A DNA stretch of 64,000 nt from Ceratopteris richardii (taxonomy: Eukaryota; Streptophyta; Polypodiopsida; Polypodiales; Pteridaceae): contig CM035413.1 in assembly GCA_020310875.1 (NCBI GenBank), positions 168,441,496 through 168,505,495 on the forward strand, read 5' to 3'. The notes under the pieces were generated by a model, which had not been told where the DNA came from, ran no database searches, and worked only from the letters and a program-made list of their open reading frames with translations. The stretch's first letter is position 1. Each line of letters begins with the position of its first letter. This document shows positions 1-12,249 of this stretch, in pieces. Made by a program: the position numbers and the translations under genes.

Positions 1-568
1 TGTAACCTTAGAGATAGAACAAGGAAAAAGTACAAGAACTGTAAGAGCTTTGATTGACTCAGGTGCAGCCACTAGTGCTGTTAAACTTTCTTACTGTCGA
101 GAATTGAACTTAAATGTCAATCCTCTGGAAGCATATCTCATAGGATTGGGAGGAGTGGAAACCCCTTGCATGGGCAAGGTGGAACTTCCCCTCAACATTC
201 AAGATGTTTTAATGACAGTTAAAGTGCTAGTGTGTCAAGATGAGGATCTCATTGAGCCTCTTGTCTTGGTTCAAAACTGGATCTATGATCACACAGTCAA
301 CCTAAACCTAAGAAGTGGACTTCTTGAGGTATGGGTAAATCAGAGTCGAATTACAGTTGAGTTAGACAATGGAGCACTCAAGGAACTAGGAAAGGCACCC
401 ACTCCTAGTCTTTCCAGGAGTGCACATGAAGATGACCATGCTATTCTTGTCCAAAATTATGTGATGCAGAGGGATGATTATCTCAACAAAGAAGTCAAGG
501 ATACAGTGGAACTCCCTTCTTTTCCAAAGACTATCGGGATGCAGCAACCAGAGGCAGAAAAAATGTAA
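1..568 (+). pseudogene. Gypsy-1 retropepsin-like domain after integrase
   Basis: Carries the aspartic-protease motif ALIDSGAATSAV near 50-85 and the EPLVL..NWIYD segment near 255-295, aligned with the post-integrase protease-like domain of Gypsy-2. It shows that this domain is old in the family. Fossil. Confidence 0.75.
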
Positions 569-1333
569 CAAAAACAGACTACCTATACTCGAAGCCAAAA
601 GAAAGTACAAAGTAAGGTGTCCCAGCCACCAAAACAAATGTGGGTGCGGAAAGGCGAGCATCCTATTGCGGTCAAGCCACAAAAACTCAACGTCCTATTA
701 GTGACCGACGACGCGACAATAATAAGAAGTCTTCCAAAAATTCTTCTGTGAAAGTAAAGTCTATCTGGGTACCCAAGAAGTCGATGAAGGCTGACCCACA
801 ATCAAGACAAATTTGGGTGCCTAAGACTTGCTTGCGGGCTCAAATAGCTACACACATATCACACCATGTACAGAATGATTCACTCACTCGAATAGCCGAT
901 GCCCACTCTTATTCGATACACACAAACACATGTTTGCCCACGAGCACTAGTAGACTCACTTGTAAATGGGTCCCTAAAAAGCCTCATTTCCAAGCAGACA
1001 CCCTCATAAAGCCCTCCAGAGTCTCCACAAAACCAAAACCGGAAGCCACCCACTGTGTTTGGCAGCCTAAAGCTTGTAATGAATCCCCCGACCCCATTTG
1101 TAAATTCATCCCCACCTACTAACTACATCATTCTCACACTGCATCTTTTCACTTAGCTCATAGGACTACTTGTTCACTCACAACACACACAATCATCGAG
1201 CACTCACTGACCTACTAACCCATCACTCACCTCATGTTAATGTTGTAACGTGGACAAAAATTGTTCTATCCTATCCATTACAATGTTAACGCATGATTCT
1301 ATATTCTCACAGAACCAGCAAGCAAACAGTAAC

Positions 1334-4300
1334 ATGGCAGAAGCAGGAGGCACCAGTTCCTAGGCAGGGTCCAGCGCCCAGATTGTGGACATTGAAACCC
1401 TCCTCCTCGAACCACAACTCACCGAGAGGCCTCAAGAACTTCGAGTTGTGCATGTGCTTCCTATTCAGGACCCTCCGCAGGGACACACTTCTCAAGTGGG
1501 AAAACACGCTCATTGGTTCAGTGATGTCACAGGACCATTGGGAGACGGCACCTACTTCTGGGAGGCAGAACTTGAATTTAATGGCAAATGGGGACGCTAC
1601 CATGTCTTCACCCGTGAATTCGAGTAGTACCAAAATGCAAAAGTAATGCGATCGGTATGGACCAAAGCGGGCTTGGATAGCTATTTCTGGGCACATTTGC
1701 CTAAGCCAGACTTCCTGTGTTGCTCCTACTTTATCAGTACCATCACCCCTAGCAGAGCTAAGGGCGGCGATAGTACTTTCGTGCTACCCTCACTGACACC
1801 AGGCCACGAGCTCAAAAGATTCAAACTGACCCTCAACCTAGTTCGGGAAGCATTAAACATGCAAGGTATGCATATTCCCACTGAGAAAGAAACAATGATT
1901 CCCAGTAGGATGAAGCACAAGGATCTCAACAAGTTGAAGGACATGGTAGCAATGACCCCAACCATAGCCCTCCACCTACGAACGGTAATGCAACACTTTG
2001 CCTTCCCTGCCCAAGAATGCTTCACGATGTTACCAAAAAGAATCTGGTTCAGCTTGTACTTAGCAGAGACAAAGGATCTCACAATCAATTTACCACACTG
2101 GATTATTGATCAGATCCACCTAGCCCATCAATGATGGAACAAGAAACATAAGAACGTGCTTCATGGGTGTTGTGCGCTGACAAAAATAATTTATAGGTGC
2201 TTAGCTTATGACGTGCCCATCCAAAGAGCACTAGTGTGGTCTCGAGCTCAGGAGTTCCAGAGACGACTATCCACAACGGGTCCTCCCTCGAAGAAAATGA
2301 GAGGTACAGTCCAATTACCGTGTGCCCAAGCAAGGGGAGCCATCACCACACCATAGGTGACCCCTCCACAAACGCGATGTGTTCGTCCGTTTACAATTCG
2401 CTTGCCCAGACAGAGTGCAGAAGGACCTAATCTAGTTTTCCCTCCAATCCCTTCTGACCTGGAGTTTCCACAAGGCTACACCCTGAATGATCTCACTGAT
2501 GAAGAAATCGCTAGGCTGATCAATGAATCTAACCTCGAGACGGAAGCAGAGCAGACCCAAGGACCACAATCCACTACAACAACTTCAGCCTCGACCCAAC
2601 CGGAAGTAGTAGAAGTAGAAGAGGATGAAGAAGAGACTGAAGAAGAAGAAGCCGACGAGGAGCATGATCAAGAATATGAAGAAACTTCAGAACTAGTGAG
2701 TGCCCCATTGCATCGCCAAATAACGATGGATCATGAGCAACTACAGAAGAGGCTTGCAGCTTTGGAAGCAGAAAATACTGACCTAAATCAACGCTACACG
2801 ACGCTCGAGCATGCTCACCAGACCCTTTTGGAAGCTCCCCAGTCATCTGAATCAGGTGAAGTGAAAAAACTAATGGCTCTACTGGAACTTTATCAGTCAG
2901 AACATGTTAAAAGCCGTCGCAACCTGATCTTACTCAGAAAGCACATGGCAACTGCCCTCGAAGAGAACAAGCGCCTGCAAAGGTAGAATGAAGAAAATTT
3001 AGAGGCAACCATGGAGGGTTCCCCCTAGGAGATCGACCCTGAACGATTCAAAGCTGTTCCATCCGACACTATGAAGACAATTTTAATAAGCTATGCAGAT
3101 CTATTGGAAGCGCATGATGAGCTGGGCAAAGAACGGGATAATCTCTATCAACAGCTAACGATGTAGGAAGCCCAACTCAAGATCACCGATTCTACCACCA
3201 CTACAGAAGAGGTAAAGGCACTGAGAGAACAGGTCGCAGAGTTGCAAAGTAAGTTACTCCAATATGAAAGACAACCCTCCCTAGTCATCGAGCCAGAACC
3301 AGAAGAATTGGTACCCATTGATGTGGATGAGTCCTATGAAGAGCCATATGTTCCTATGCCAATGCCGGGTGGTCAACAAACCGCTGAGGGATTGGACACA
3401 CTAGAGGTAGAAGCCCCAGAATGGATGCAGAAACTCGAAAAAACAGCCAATACACATGATGATCGAGTAGCGGTCCAGATTGAGTCCATGAGTAAGATTG
3501 AGGACACCATTATCAAATCAGAATATTTCCGAAGTATGTCTCATCACAGATGGATAGGCACCAACGATGATCAGTATGTGCCGTATTGTGTACTCTTGGC
3601 AGATTACAACGCAGAGATTCAATGACGATGTGGCAAGGCTCCAACCTTTGCCACACAATTCGGCCCTGATGACATCCCCAAGAGTTGCTAAAAAAGGATC
3701 CACTCATCAACCTACCTGGCAGCTACGACTCTTAGAAACTTACCCTGAGATGGTTCGAACTTGGAATAACATGCCACTCTTCATTAAGTATAATCTCTGT
3801 TATGCTCCCATACTCAGAAGACGCACATGGCCTGAGTTTGCCATAGTTATGAAGGAGGTCAAAGGCTATGCAAAGTGGCTCAATTACGTATATCTGGCAC
3901 CGCCACGGGGACATCCTACAGTGGGCTACATGATCTCCACCATCCGCCACTGGGGAGTCAGAATGCGAAACATCCCAGATGTAATGGCTCAGATGTGCAT
4001 AAAGATATTCGAGTTGATGCTGGTTACCTTCAGAACCTTCAAAAATATTCAAGATCCACATTTCTCAGGTGTCGGATCCACAGCAGGTAACCTTGACTTG
4101 GTCTACAATATGAGTACAACTCGCTCCATCCAGGTAATATATGCATGGCACGCACGAATTAAATACCTCCCTGCTTGCTACAAGCAAACATTTGAATGTT
4201 CATCATGGGATTCTGGGAATACCACTATGAAATCTTTGTTCCGAGACCATCCCATCTACTCCACCTCTTTGCAACGGAGCGAACACTACATTCAAAACAA

Positions 4301-4430
4301 CTGCGTGTGCCACATCCGGACGTTCCAGGTCCAGTGGATTGGGATGACCTCCTAATTGATCTAGCACGGGGGCTACGGCTGGAAGAACACCACCTAGCTT
4401 CAAACGTGGTCGAATTCTATGTCAAATGCT
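1334..4430 (+). pseudogene. Gypsy-1 extra 3' coding region (unknown function), fossil
   Basis: Decayed counterpart of the extra coding region of Gypsy-2. Shared landmarks are WFSDV.GPLG, FAFPAQE, IWFSLYLA, the PPSKKMRG segment, a Glu-rich stretch, coiled-coil sequence, PEWMQKLEK, HHRWIG, and the C-terminal FIP/FVPRPSHLL and PHP.VPGPVD. The Pro/Thr/Ser-rich spacer of Gypsy-2 is shorter here. Broken in many places. Confidence 0.75.
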
Positions 4431-4478
4431 CAGCCAAACAAGGGTCTGTCATAGACGATAGACGCGAGAGAGGGGGGG

Positions 4479-5104
4479 TGTTGGCAGCAGTCAAAGCACC
4501 CAAGGACTCACAAGACAAGGAAGCCAAAGAAGGGAGCCAGAGCGGAGAGAAGGCACAAGCAAAGAAAGTAGTCAACGAAGATCTGGCAAGTAGGCCATTT
4601 AAATTTTTCCAAATCAACACCCTCATAATAGTGATTCTTATCACTAAAAATCATTGTAAATACCATTTCACCTTTTTGTAACTCCATTTTGTGCAAGCCA
4701 AGGAGTCCTTGAGCTTGAGGAGCATTAGAAGTACCAACCTATCAATTTTCATAATTTTCTGAGCTCGTTTGAGCCCTCAAATAGGACCTAGGACCTAATT
4801 TTTAACTGGGCCAGACACTAGGTTTGGAGAGGGGCAAAAACTAGTCAAAAACTATAAATAGAGCTAGAGAGCTCATTGTTTAGGTTAACTTGATGTAGAA
4901 TTGAACTTGTAAGAGTACTTTTGAGTAATCTAAAGGAATTCCATTGTCTCTCTCTTTGTTCTTGCTGTGTGTGCGTGTGTGTGTGTGCATGTTGGTGTGC
5001 TTCTCACTCACACATTTGTGCCTTCACTTGCTTGACGTCTTCATACCATCCTCACCTCTTCCCGGATTGACATTAAAGGAGGTGCTACTCATCACTGAGC
5101 TACA
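4479..5104 (+). repeat. 3' LTR of Gypsy-1
   Basis: Starts TGTTGGCAGCAG right after a G-rich polypurine run and ends ...GAGCTACA. Homologous over its length to the Gypsy-2 LTRs, including TATAAATA at 4853-4860, a GT-rich stretch near 4970-4990 and the terminal GGTGCTACTCATCACTGAGC segment. Confidence 0.85.
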
Positions 5105-6190
5105 ATACCTCACCTCAATGTGCTTGGTCTTTGCATAATAGACCAGATTCTTAGCCAAAGCAATGGCACTCTGACCATCACTGAGCAAACGAGGTACATG
5201 CTGAGGTAAACCCATATCACAAGCAAGACAAGAAATCCACAATGCTTCCTTACATGACTCACTTGCTGCAACATACTCTGCTTCTGTGGTGGAAACAGTT
5301 GTACATTCTTGAAGACGAGATCTCCAAGAGATAGCACCTCCAGCAAAATGAAAAATGTACCCTGATGTAGACTTATGATTGTCTACACAACCAGCATAGT
5401 CAGAATCTGTGTAACCAATATTGGATGCTTTGCCTCTACCTAAGCATAGACACTTGTCCTTAGTGCCACTCAAATATCTTAAAATCATCTTGATCGCTTC
5501 CCAATGTTTCTTGCAAGGATTAGACATATATTTGCTCACAAATCCCACTACAAATGCAATGTCTAGTCTCATAGCTACCATAGCATACATGAGACTACCA
5601 ACAACAGAATGATAGGGAATTTTGGTCATGAATTCCTTTTCTTCATCTGATTTGAGGCAATTCTCCTTGCTCGATTTCACATATGTGGGTAAAGGTGTAC
5701 TCAATGCCTTTCCACCCTACATATTGAACCTGTGAAGTACTTTGGATATGTACTCCCTTTGAGACAAGTATATGCATCTTTTACTCCTATCACAAGTAAT
5801 GCACATGCCAAGAATATGTTTTGCATCCCCCAAATCCTTCATATCAAATGTCTGACTCAACTTCTTTTTGAGAATTGACAAGTCATAAGTGGACTTCCCA
5901 ACAATCAACATATCATCGACATAAAGTGTCAAGCATATCAAGCTGTCATCTGAGCATCTCTTTGTGTAGAGACAATGATTCACATTGCTTTGAAAATAGC
6001 CTTGAGACTTCATAAAAGCATCAAACTTTTGGTACCATTGTCTAGGGGATTGTTTAAGTCCATACAAGCTCTTCTTGAGCTTATAAACTAGACTTTCCTT
6101 GCCAAAAATGACATAATCCTATGGTTGTTCCATATAGATCTCATCTGTAAGATCTCCATGCAAGAAAGCAGTTTTCACATCCATTTTGAC
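5105..6190 (-). pseudogene. Copia-1 reverse transcriptase / RNase H
   Basis: RT shows MYGLKQSPRQWYQKFDAF and the catalytic LYVDDMLI box; RNase H shows SDYAGC..STSGYIFHFAGGAISW and TEAEYVAASE. It stops where Gypsy-1 was inserted. Fossil. Confidence 0.85.
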
Positions 6191-6549
6191 TAGCTCTAAG
6201 TCCTCCATTGCAAGGAATCCAAGCAACATGCATAAGGTAGTCATCTTGACCACTGGAGAGAATACTTCCTTGAAATCAACACCGTGTTGTTGCTTAAAAC
6301 ACTTCGCAACAAGTCATGCTTTATACTTTGGAGATGCACTACGATCTGATGTGAATTTCAGCTTATATACCTATTTATATGGTAAAGATTTCATGCCCTT
6401 TGGCAACGGCACTAAATCCCAAGTACCATTCTTGTGAATAGAATCCAATTCACTCTTCATGGCATGCTACCACTTGACAGAGCATCTCAATGGTTGTTGA
6501 ATAGGAACATATGCAGACTGATCTAATTGAACATTCTCTTGAATGTCCC

Positions 6550-8000
6550 TATGTACAGCATTTTTGTGCATGCTAATTGGAGGACTAGTATCCTCAAACA
6601 CCACTCTTCTCACTTCAACCTCCTTAATGGGCTGCTTATGCATCTTAGGCTCATTGAAAATGACATCACTACTTCTGATCACTAACCGTGTTTTAGGATC
6701 CCATAAGCAATATCCAAATTATCCTTCTCGACCATATTCAAGAAAAATGCATTTCTTTGACTTATGGTCCAACTTTTGTCTAAGATTATTGGGTATATGA
6801 ACATATGATTCACACCCAAAAACTCAAATATGATCATAATATGGAAGCTTCCCTGTCCATAACTCTTGTTCTACTTTCAGACCATTGGCAGTACTAGGTG
6901 AAAGGTTAATCACATGAACTACAGTCAATACTACTTTTGCCCGAAATGCCTGTGAGAGGTTTGCATGATGCAACATAGAAACTATTCTATCTTGAATAGT
7001 TCTATTCATCCTTTCAGCGACACCATTCTGTACTGGGGTATAAGGAGTTGTAACTCTCTATGAATCCCTCTAGACCAACAGAAAAAGCTGAATTCCTATG
7101 AGGTATACTCACCCCCATTATCTGAATGTAAAGCCTTAAGGTTAACTCCTCTTTTAGTCTCAACTGAAGCAAGCCATTTTTTGAAAGTAGGGAATACCTC
7201 ATCCTTCAATTTGATAGGATGTACCCAAACTTTTCTAGTAGCATCATCTATGAAAGTGACAAAGTAAAGAGAACCACCTAAGGACCTAGTGGGCATAGTA
7301 CCACACACATTCGTATTAACAAGATCTAAAGGCTGAATTGAAGAGTCAATGTGCATTCTATGTACATTTTTGGTTTGCTTTCCATATTGACAATGCTCAC
7401 AAAATGAGATATCGGAGAAAAATAACACAAGTAAGTAGCCAGAACGAGAAAGATTTTCCATTCCACTATGAGATATATGGCCCAAACGATCATGCCAAAT
7501 ATAATCCACAGATTGTTTAGTAACAGCTAACAAGTGTTCTTTCTATGATACAAATAAAGGATAAAGTGAGCCAACTTTGCTTCCTTTTGCAATAACCATA
7601 TTGCCCTTTGATATACGAAAGGACTAAGCATAGAAGACCACCTTGTAACCAAGATCATCAAGTTGACCAACTGACATCAAACTGCGTGATAACTGAGATA
7701 CATGGCATACATTATGCATAGTAAATCTTGAACCATCAATGAACTGCACAACTAGATCTCCAATCCCCACAACGTCACACTGGTAAGAGTCACCAAGTCT
7801 CATGGTACCAAGAGACTTTGCTGCATAATTAGAGAACCATTCTCTATGTGGTGTCATATGGAAAGAAGCACCAAAATCTAGCAGCCACATGTGGGAAAGA
7901 GAATCAGCCCTGAGAGCCTCAATTGGCATAGTACTATCAAGTGTCAACACATTAGCATCATCAAAAATAGCATTAATTTCTTCAACATTCATAGTCAAGG
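6550..8000 (-). pseudogene. Copia-1 integrase and protease
   Basis: Integrase has HDRLGHISHSGMENL, a CEHCQYGKQ zinc-binding half and LHSDNGGEYTS. Protease has LLDFGASFHMTP in place of the usual D-S/T-G, and SRSLMSVGQLDDLGY. Fossil. Confidence 0.8.
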
Positions 8001-8049
8001 TAGATGGTGTAGATAACTGTTTAACATGCCCATCAACATTCTATCCTTT

Positions 8050-8830
8050 ATCTTTAGCATTCTTTAATGCATAACAATCTTTCTTCATGTGTCCTTTCTT
8101 ATGACAATAATGGCATTTGATATCCCTCTTCCTTGATTTACTTCTACTCTTATTCCATTGACCATTCTTTTCCTTGTTCTTGCTCCTGCCATGTTGCTGA
8201 TTCTTTCCTTGGTAAGAATCATGAACATTTATGCATCTCCACTCTGAGTGCCAACCATAGATTTTCTACGAATATCCTCACTCAAGAGTGCTCCACATAT
8301 GTCATAGATGAGTTTACCACCAGGTGCATTATTATCCATTTTTTGAGCCTGTAAATGGGAAAATATAGCATCAAACTCATTTAGATGAGCAGCAACACTA
8401 TCTGTGTCCTTCATACGAAGGTCGTATAATTTTCTCATCAAATACACTTTATTTGATGTCATCTCTTTTTCATATGTATTGCATATTTTCTTCCAAAGGT
8501 CCTCTACACTTTCACAGTCTAATACTATAATGTAAACATTATCTGCCATGTGCAAGCCAATGGTAGACTTAGCCATTTCATCTAACTCATCCCAATCATC
8601 TTCATCCATGTCAGCAGGCTTCTTTGAAATTCCATTTACTAGCTTCCATTGCCTCCTTTGGATCAACACATCTTTAATATGATTCTTCCATAGAGCAAAG
8701 TTTGTCCCACCAAATTTTTAGATCTCAAAATGGTTTTTGCCCTGCAAGTTATAGCTCCTTCTCCCAACACTGGCACTAGACCCTGATCCACCAGATATGC
8801 TTGAGATCTCTAATGCCATGATGGTAGAGA
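8050..8830 (-). pseudogene. Copia-1 gag
   Basis: UBN2/gag-type sequence: VYLMRKLYDLRMKDTDSV, HLNEFDAIFSHLQ and LLSEDIRRKS, followed by a lysine-rich zinc-knuckle area with C-x2-C/H spacing. The initiation region is at 8815-8825. Fossil. Confidence 0.8.
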
Positions 8831-9805
8831 ACTGAATAGGATGATAATGGAGCTAGAAGATTCCAAACACCAACGAATAAGTGTATCAAGGAGTAAATCA
8901 ACCACTGTATAGTTGACTAAACCAAAAATGTGGAAAAAAATTTCCATAGTATCCTCTGCAAAATGAGCATGTTACCGGTGTCAAAATATCATAAAACTGC
9001 AAGTAGTGATATGTTTACCTACATAGTGAATCACTAACTCCACTACATATAATCAGTTGCCCAATAGAAACCAAGTAGGCTTATCGAACACCTATGAACA
9101 ACTATCATACATCTCCTATGGCGAAGTTGGGTAAGTCTTCCTCCTGTATTACCGAAGAGACCCCAACATCTGGGTGTCTCCCGATTAAGAAAACCTGATC
9201 GTAGCCCTCTTTATCAAACCTAAAGGGCTTTATGCAAAAAACATAACCACTATATCAATGACCACATGGACGTACATAAGCGGTATCCACAGAAGCGTAC
9301 ATGGTGTATATGTTCTCATTATATGCATTAAAATGACACTAAAGGGTTGAATGCATAGCCCAAAAACTAGCCAACAACACATGCAAGTGTCTATCAACTG
9401 TGATGTCTTAGGCTCAAAAAGCCTACATAAATTTGTAGTGGCTGCTCCCACCAAAACTGAAAACCTTTAGAGAAACCTGTAGTTTTATGTGTGGCTGAAA
9501 ACACAGCCCAAAAGGTTGATACTTATTGTTGGAGAAGTATAAAGAACACTCTTCTTGATGTTCTTGGCCCTGTGTGAAGAGAACTATGTGCGAAAGTACT
9601 CCAAAATGGCTCCAAAAGACACCCCAAAGATGCTTCAAAAAGAGGCTTTGAAAGCAAAGAATGAATCTTTAAGGGACCAAAACATGTTCAAGATAATGTT
9701 AACCTTAGTCTTTCCCCTTCTTCAAACACCACAAGAGTGTAGTTTAGTGGCAAGAGATTTCCATGGTTAAGCGAGCTATGGGGGGAACAGTACTGGGATG
9801 TGTCA
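8831..9805. other. Leader/unassigned DNA between Copia-1 gag and Copia-2
   Basis: No open frame that looks coding. Taken as part of the Copia-1 leader because DNA on both sides of Copia-2 reads as one target (AAGGA on each side); it could instead hold an older insertion. Confidence 0.4.
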
Positions 9806-10199
9806 CAAGGAAGGAGATCAGAAAGAGAGCTCACACATACACTCTCACTCTCAAGGAGAAGCACACACACAGATTGAGGCAAAGGAAGAATGATCTTCTT
9901 CTTCTTCCTCCTCTTCTTCTTCTTCTTCTTCTATTACATAAAAAGGAATGTACAAGAATGACCTAAAAACAAGAATACAACAAGTGCAATATATAAAGAT
10001 TAGTCCATAAGGAAAAACCTAATGTCCGCGAATGAGTGAGCTGGCAAGGAACAAATGTGCCATCACTCTCGGTAGATAAATCTAATAAAGCTCAATGAAG
10101 TATCCCTGACATATACCGGTGTGACCACTATACATGTCAGAGAAACGAAAAACTGATACATGTCACCCTAGATCATCACATGTTGAGCTTGATATCTCA
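9806..10199 (-). repeat. 3' LTR of Copia-2
   Basis: 394 bp, matching 14830-15205. The longer CTT/CCT microsatellite accounts for most of the length difference. Confidence 0.8.
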
Positions 10200-10399
10200 A
10201 AACTCCCCCTCAAGCTCAACGCCATGTCCTCTAATCCAAACATCTTCAAAAACTTCTTCAGCTTCTCTACTCCAAGTGCTTTAGTGAAGATATCAGCAAC
10301 CTGCTCATCTGTTCTCACATAAACAAGATCCATATCACCTGCTAATACCTTCTCTCTGATGAAGTGATAATGTACCTCGATATGCTTTGTTCTAGAATG

Positions 10400-11810
10400 A
10401 AAAACAGGGTTCCATGCTAACTATATACTACTAAGATTATCACAATAGATAGTGATAGGCTTTTGCACTTCCACACCTAAATCTGCAAGTAGTATCTCCA
10501 GTCATGATGCCTCACATGCCACCATTGCAGCACCTCTATACTCAGCCTCTGTACTCGACAAAGCAACAGTGGGTTGTTTCTTGCTGCTCCATGTAATAGC
10601 TGCACTCCCAAGTGAGAATAGAAAACCACTAGTAGATCTTCTATCTAGAATGCTACCAGCCTAATCTGCATCGGTGTATCCATAAACCTGCAAATCTACA
10701 CTAGCATTATAAAACAATGCATAATCCAAAGTAGCACTCACATAATGTAGAGTGCACCTCAAAGCATCCAAATGTGGCTTCCTGGGAACCTGTGTAAACT
10801 GACTTTCAATTCCAACTCTGTAGCTAAGATTAGGCCTCGTAATTGTGAGATATGTCAAGGTTCCCACAATTTTCTTGTACATAGTAGCATTTTCCAATGC
10901 TTCACTTGACGTAGTCTCTAACTTCAAATTCTGATCTAATGGCATAGAGATTGGCTTACAATCAGCCATACCATTCTTTTGCAGCATATTCAAGGCATAT
11001 TGCCTTTGTGACATCCATATACATGTTTCTGTATGAATAAACTCAATGTCCAAGAAATAGCGCAGCACACCAAGATCTTTCATGTCAAATTCCTGCATAA
11101 GAAGTTGCTTTACCTCTTTGATGCTTTCTTCAATATCACCACCTACAGGCAGGTCATCAACATAAATAGCCACAATCGTGATGCCATCGTCAACCTTCCT
11201 TGCATATAGTGAATGATATGCATCACACATAGAAAACCCAATGCTAGTTAAGTAATCAGCAATCCTTGCATGCCATGCACAAGGAGCTTGCTTCAGCCAT
11301 ACAAAGCCTCTTGCAACCTGCAAACATATTCTAGATGCGTTGAATCTTCATATCCTTGTGTTTGGTCCATATATACTTCTTCCTGTAACTCACCATGTAG
11401 GAAAGCATTCTTCACATCCATCTGATGCAAAGTCCATCCTTTTGTTGTAGCTAATCCCAACAAGTTTTCTCACAGTACAAATTTTAGCTATAGGGCTGAA
11501 CGTTTCCTCATAATCAATGCCATATGTCTATGCATATCCTTTAGCTACCAATTGTGCTTTATACGTGCTTATGTTGCCATCAGCATTATGATTTACCTTG
11601 TAAACCCATTTGCAGCCTATGGGTTTCTTTCTTTGTAGCAATGGAACCAACTTCCATGTATCATTTCCATAAAGTGAAGCCATCTCCTCATCCATAGCTT
11701 TTTCCCAATCTGCATTTCCAATTGCATCTTCAAAACAAGAAGGTTCAGCATCTTGTATTACCTTTGTCATGTAGGCACAACGACGAGCCATGTAACTATC
11801 ATATGTCAAT
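10400..11810 (-). pseudogene. Copia-2 reverse transcriptase and RNase H
   Basis: RT: NDTWKLVPL, KWVYKVNHNADG, the AIYVDDLPVGG box and MKDLGVLRYFL. RNase H: VYGYTDAD and a TEAEY-like segment. Fossil. Confidence 0.82.
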
Positions 11811-12249
11811 GGTTACACTGAATTCCGCATCCTCCCATATCTTCTTGGTCCTGGATCACTTCTCCTTGTATCATCTGCATGTGCCTTTTTAACTCCTGGT
11901 ATCTTCACAGAGGGCAATCCAAGTTCCTCATCAAGACTCTTTTCTGAACTGCTTGAATCTCCATCAACGTCTTCAAAACCTCCACATGTTTTACTACCAG
12001 CAGAAAGCTTTTCTTTACCTTTCTTGGATGTATTTGATGAATTTGTTGGACTGAAATTTCCATGCAATCTTCCACTCCATGGATTTGATTTGGAACTATT
12101 TCTTGATTATGCACCCGGTCCACTCAAAGCTTGAGATTCTCCACTTGATTTTTTAGCATTTTCTTTGTCATTTGGTTCAAGATTCAGTCCTTCTTTGGCA
12201 TCTGCATAGAAGCTTGACATTTCATCAAATACCACATCTCTGCTCACCT

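Larger units (their letters stand above)
1..5104 (+). mobile_element. Gypsy-1: 3' part of a Ty3/Gypsy element, same family as Gypsy-2
   Basis: Fossil. Its left part is outside the window. It runs parallel to Gypsy-2 from about 26850 onward: retropepsin-like domain, long extra coding region, purine-rich tract, then a 626-bp LTR. It lies inside Copia-1, whose RNase H-side sequence resumes at 5105 directly after the LTR ending TACA. Clearly older than Gypsy-2: the coding parts are broken in many places and its LTR differs throughout from the Gypsy-2 LTRs. The target duplication cannot be checked because the left end is missing. Confidence 0.85.

Noticed and set aside
9230-9640. Possible small host gene on the minus strand
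   Set aside because: Only short frames, no motif, and the stretch lies inside the Copia-1 leader.
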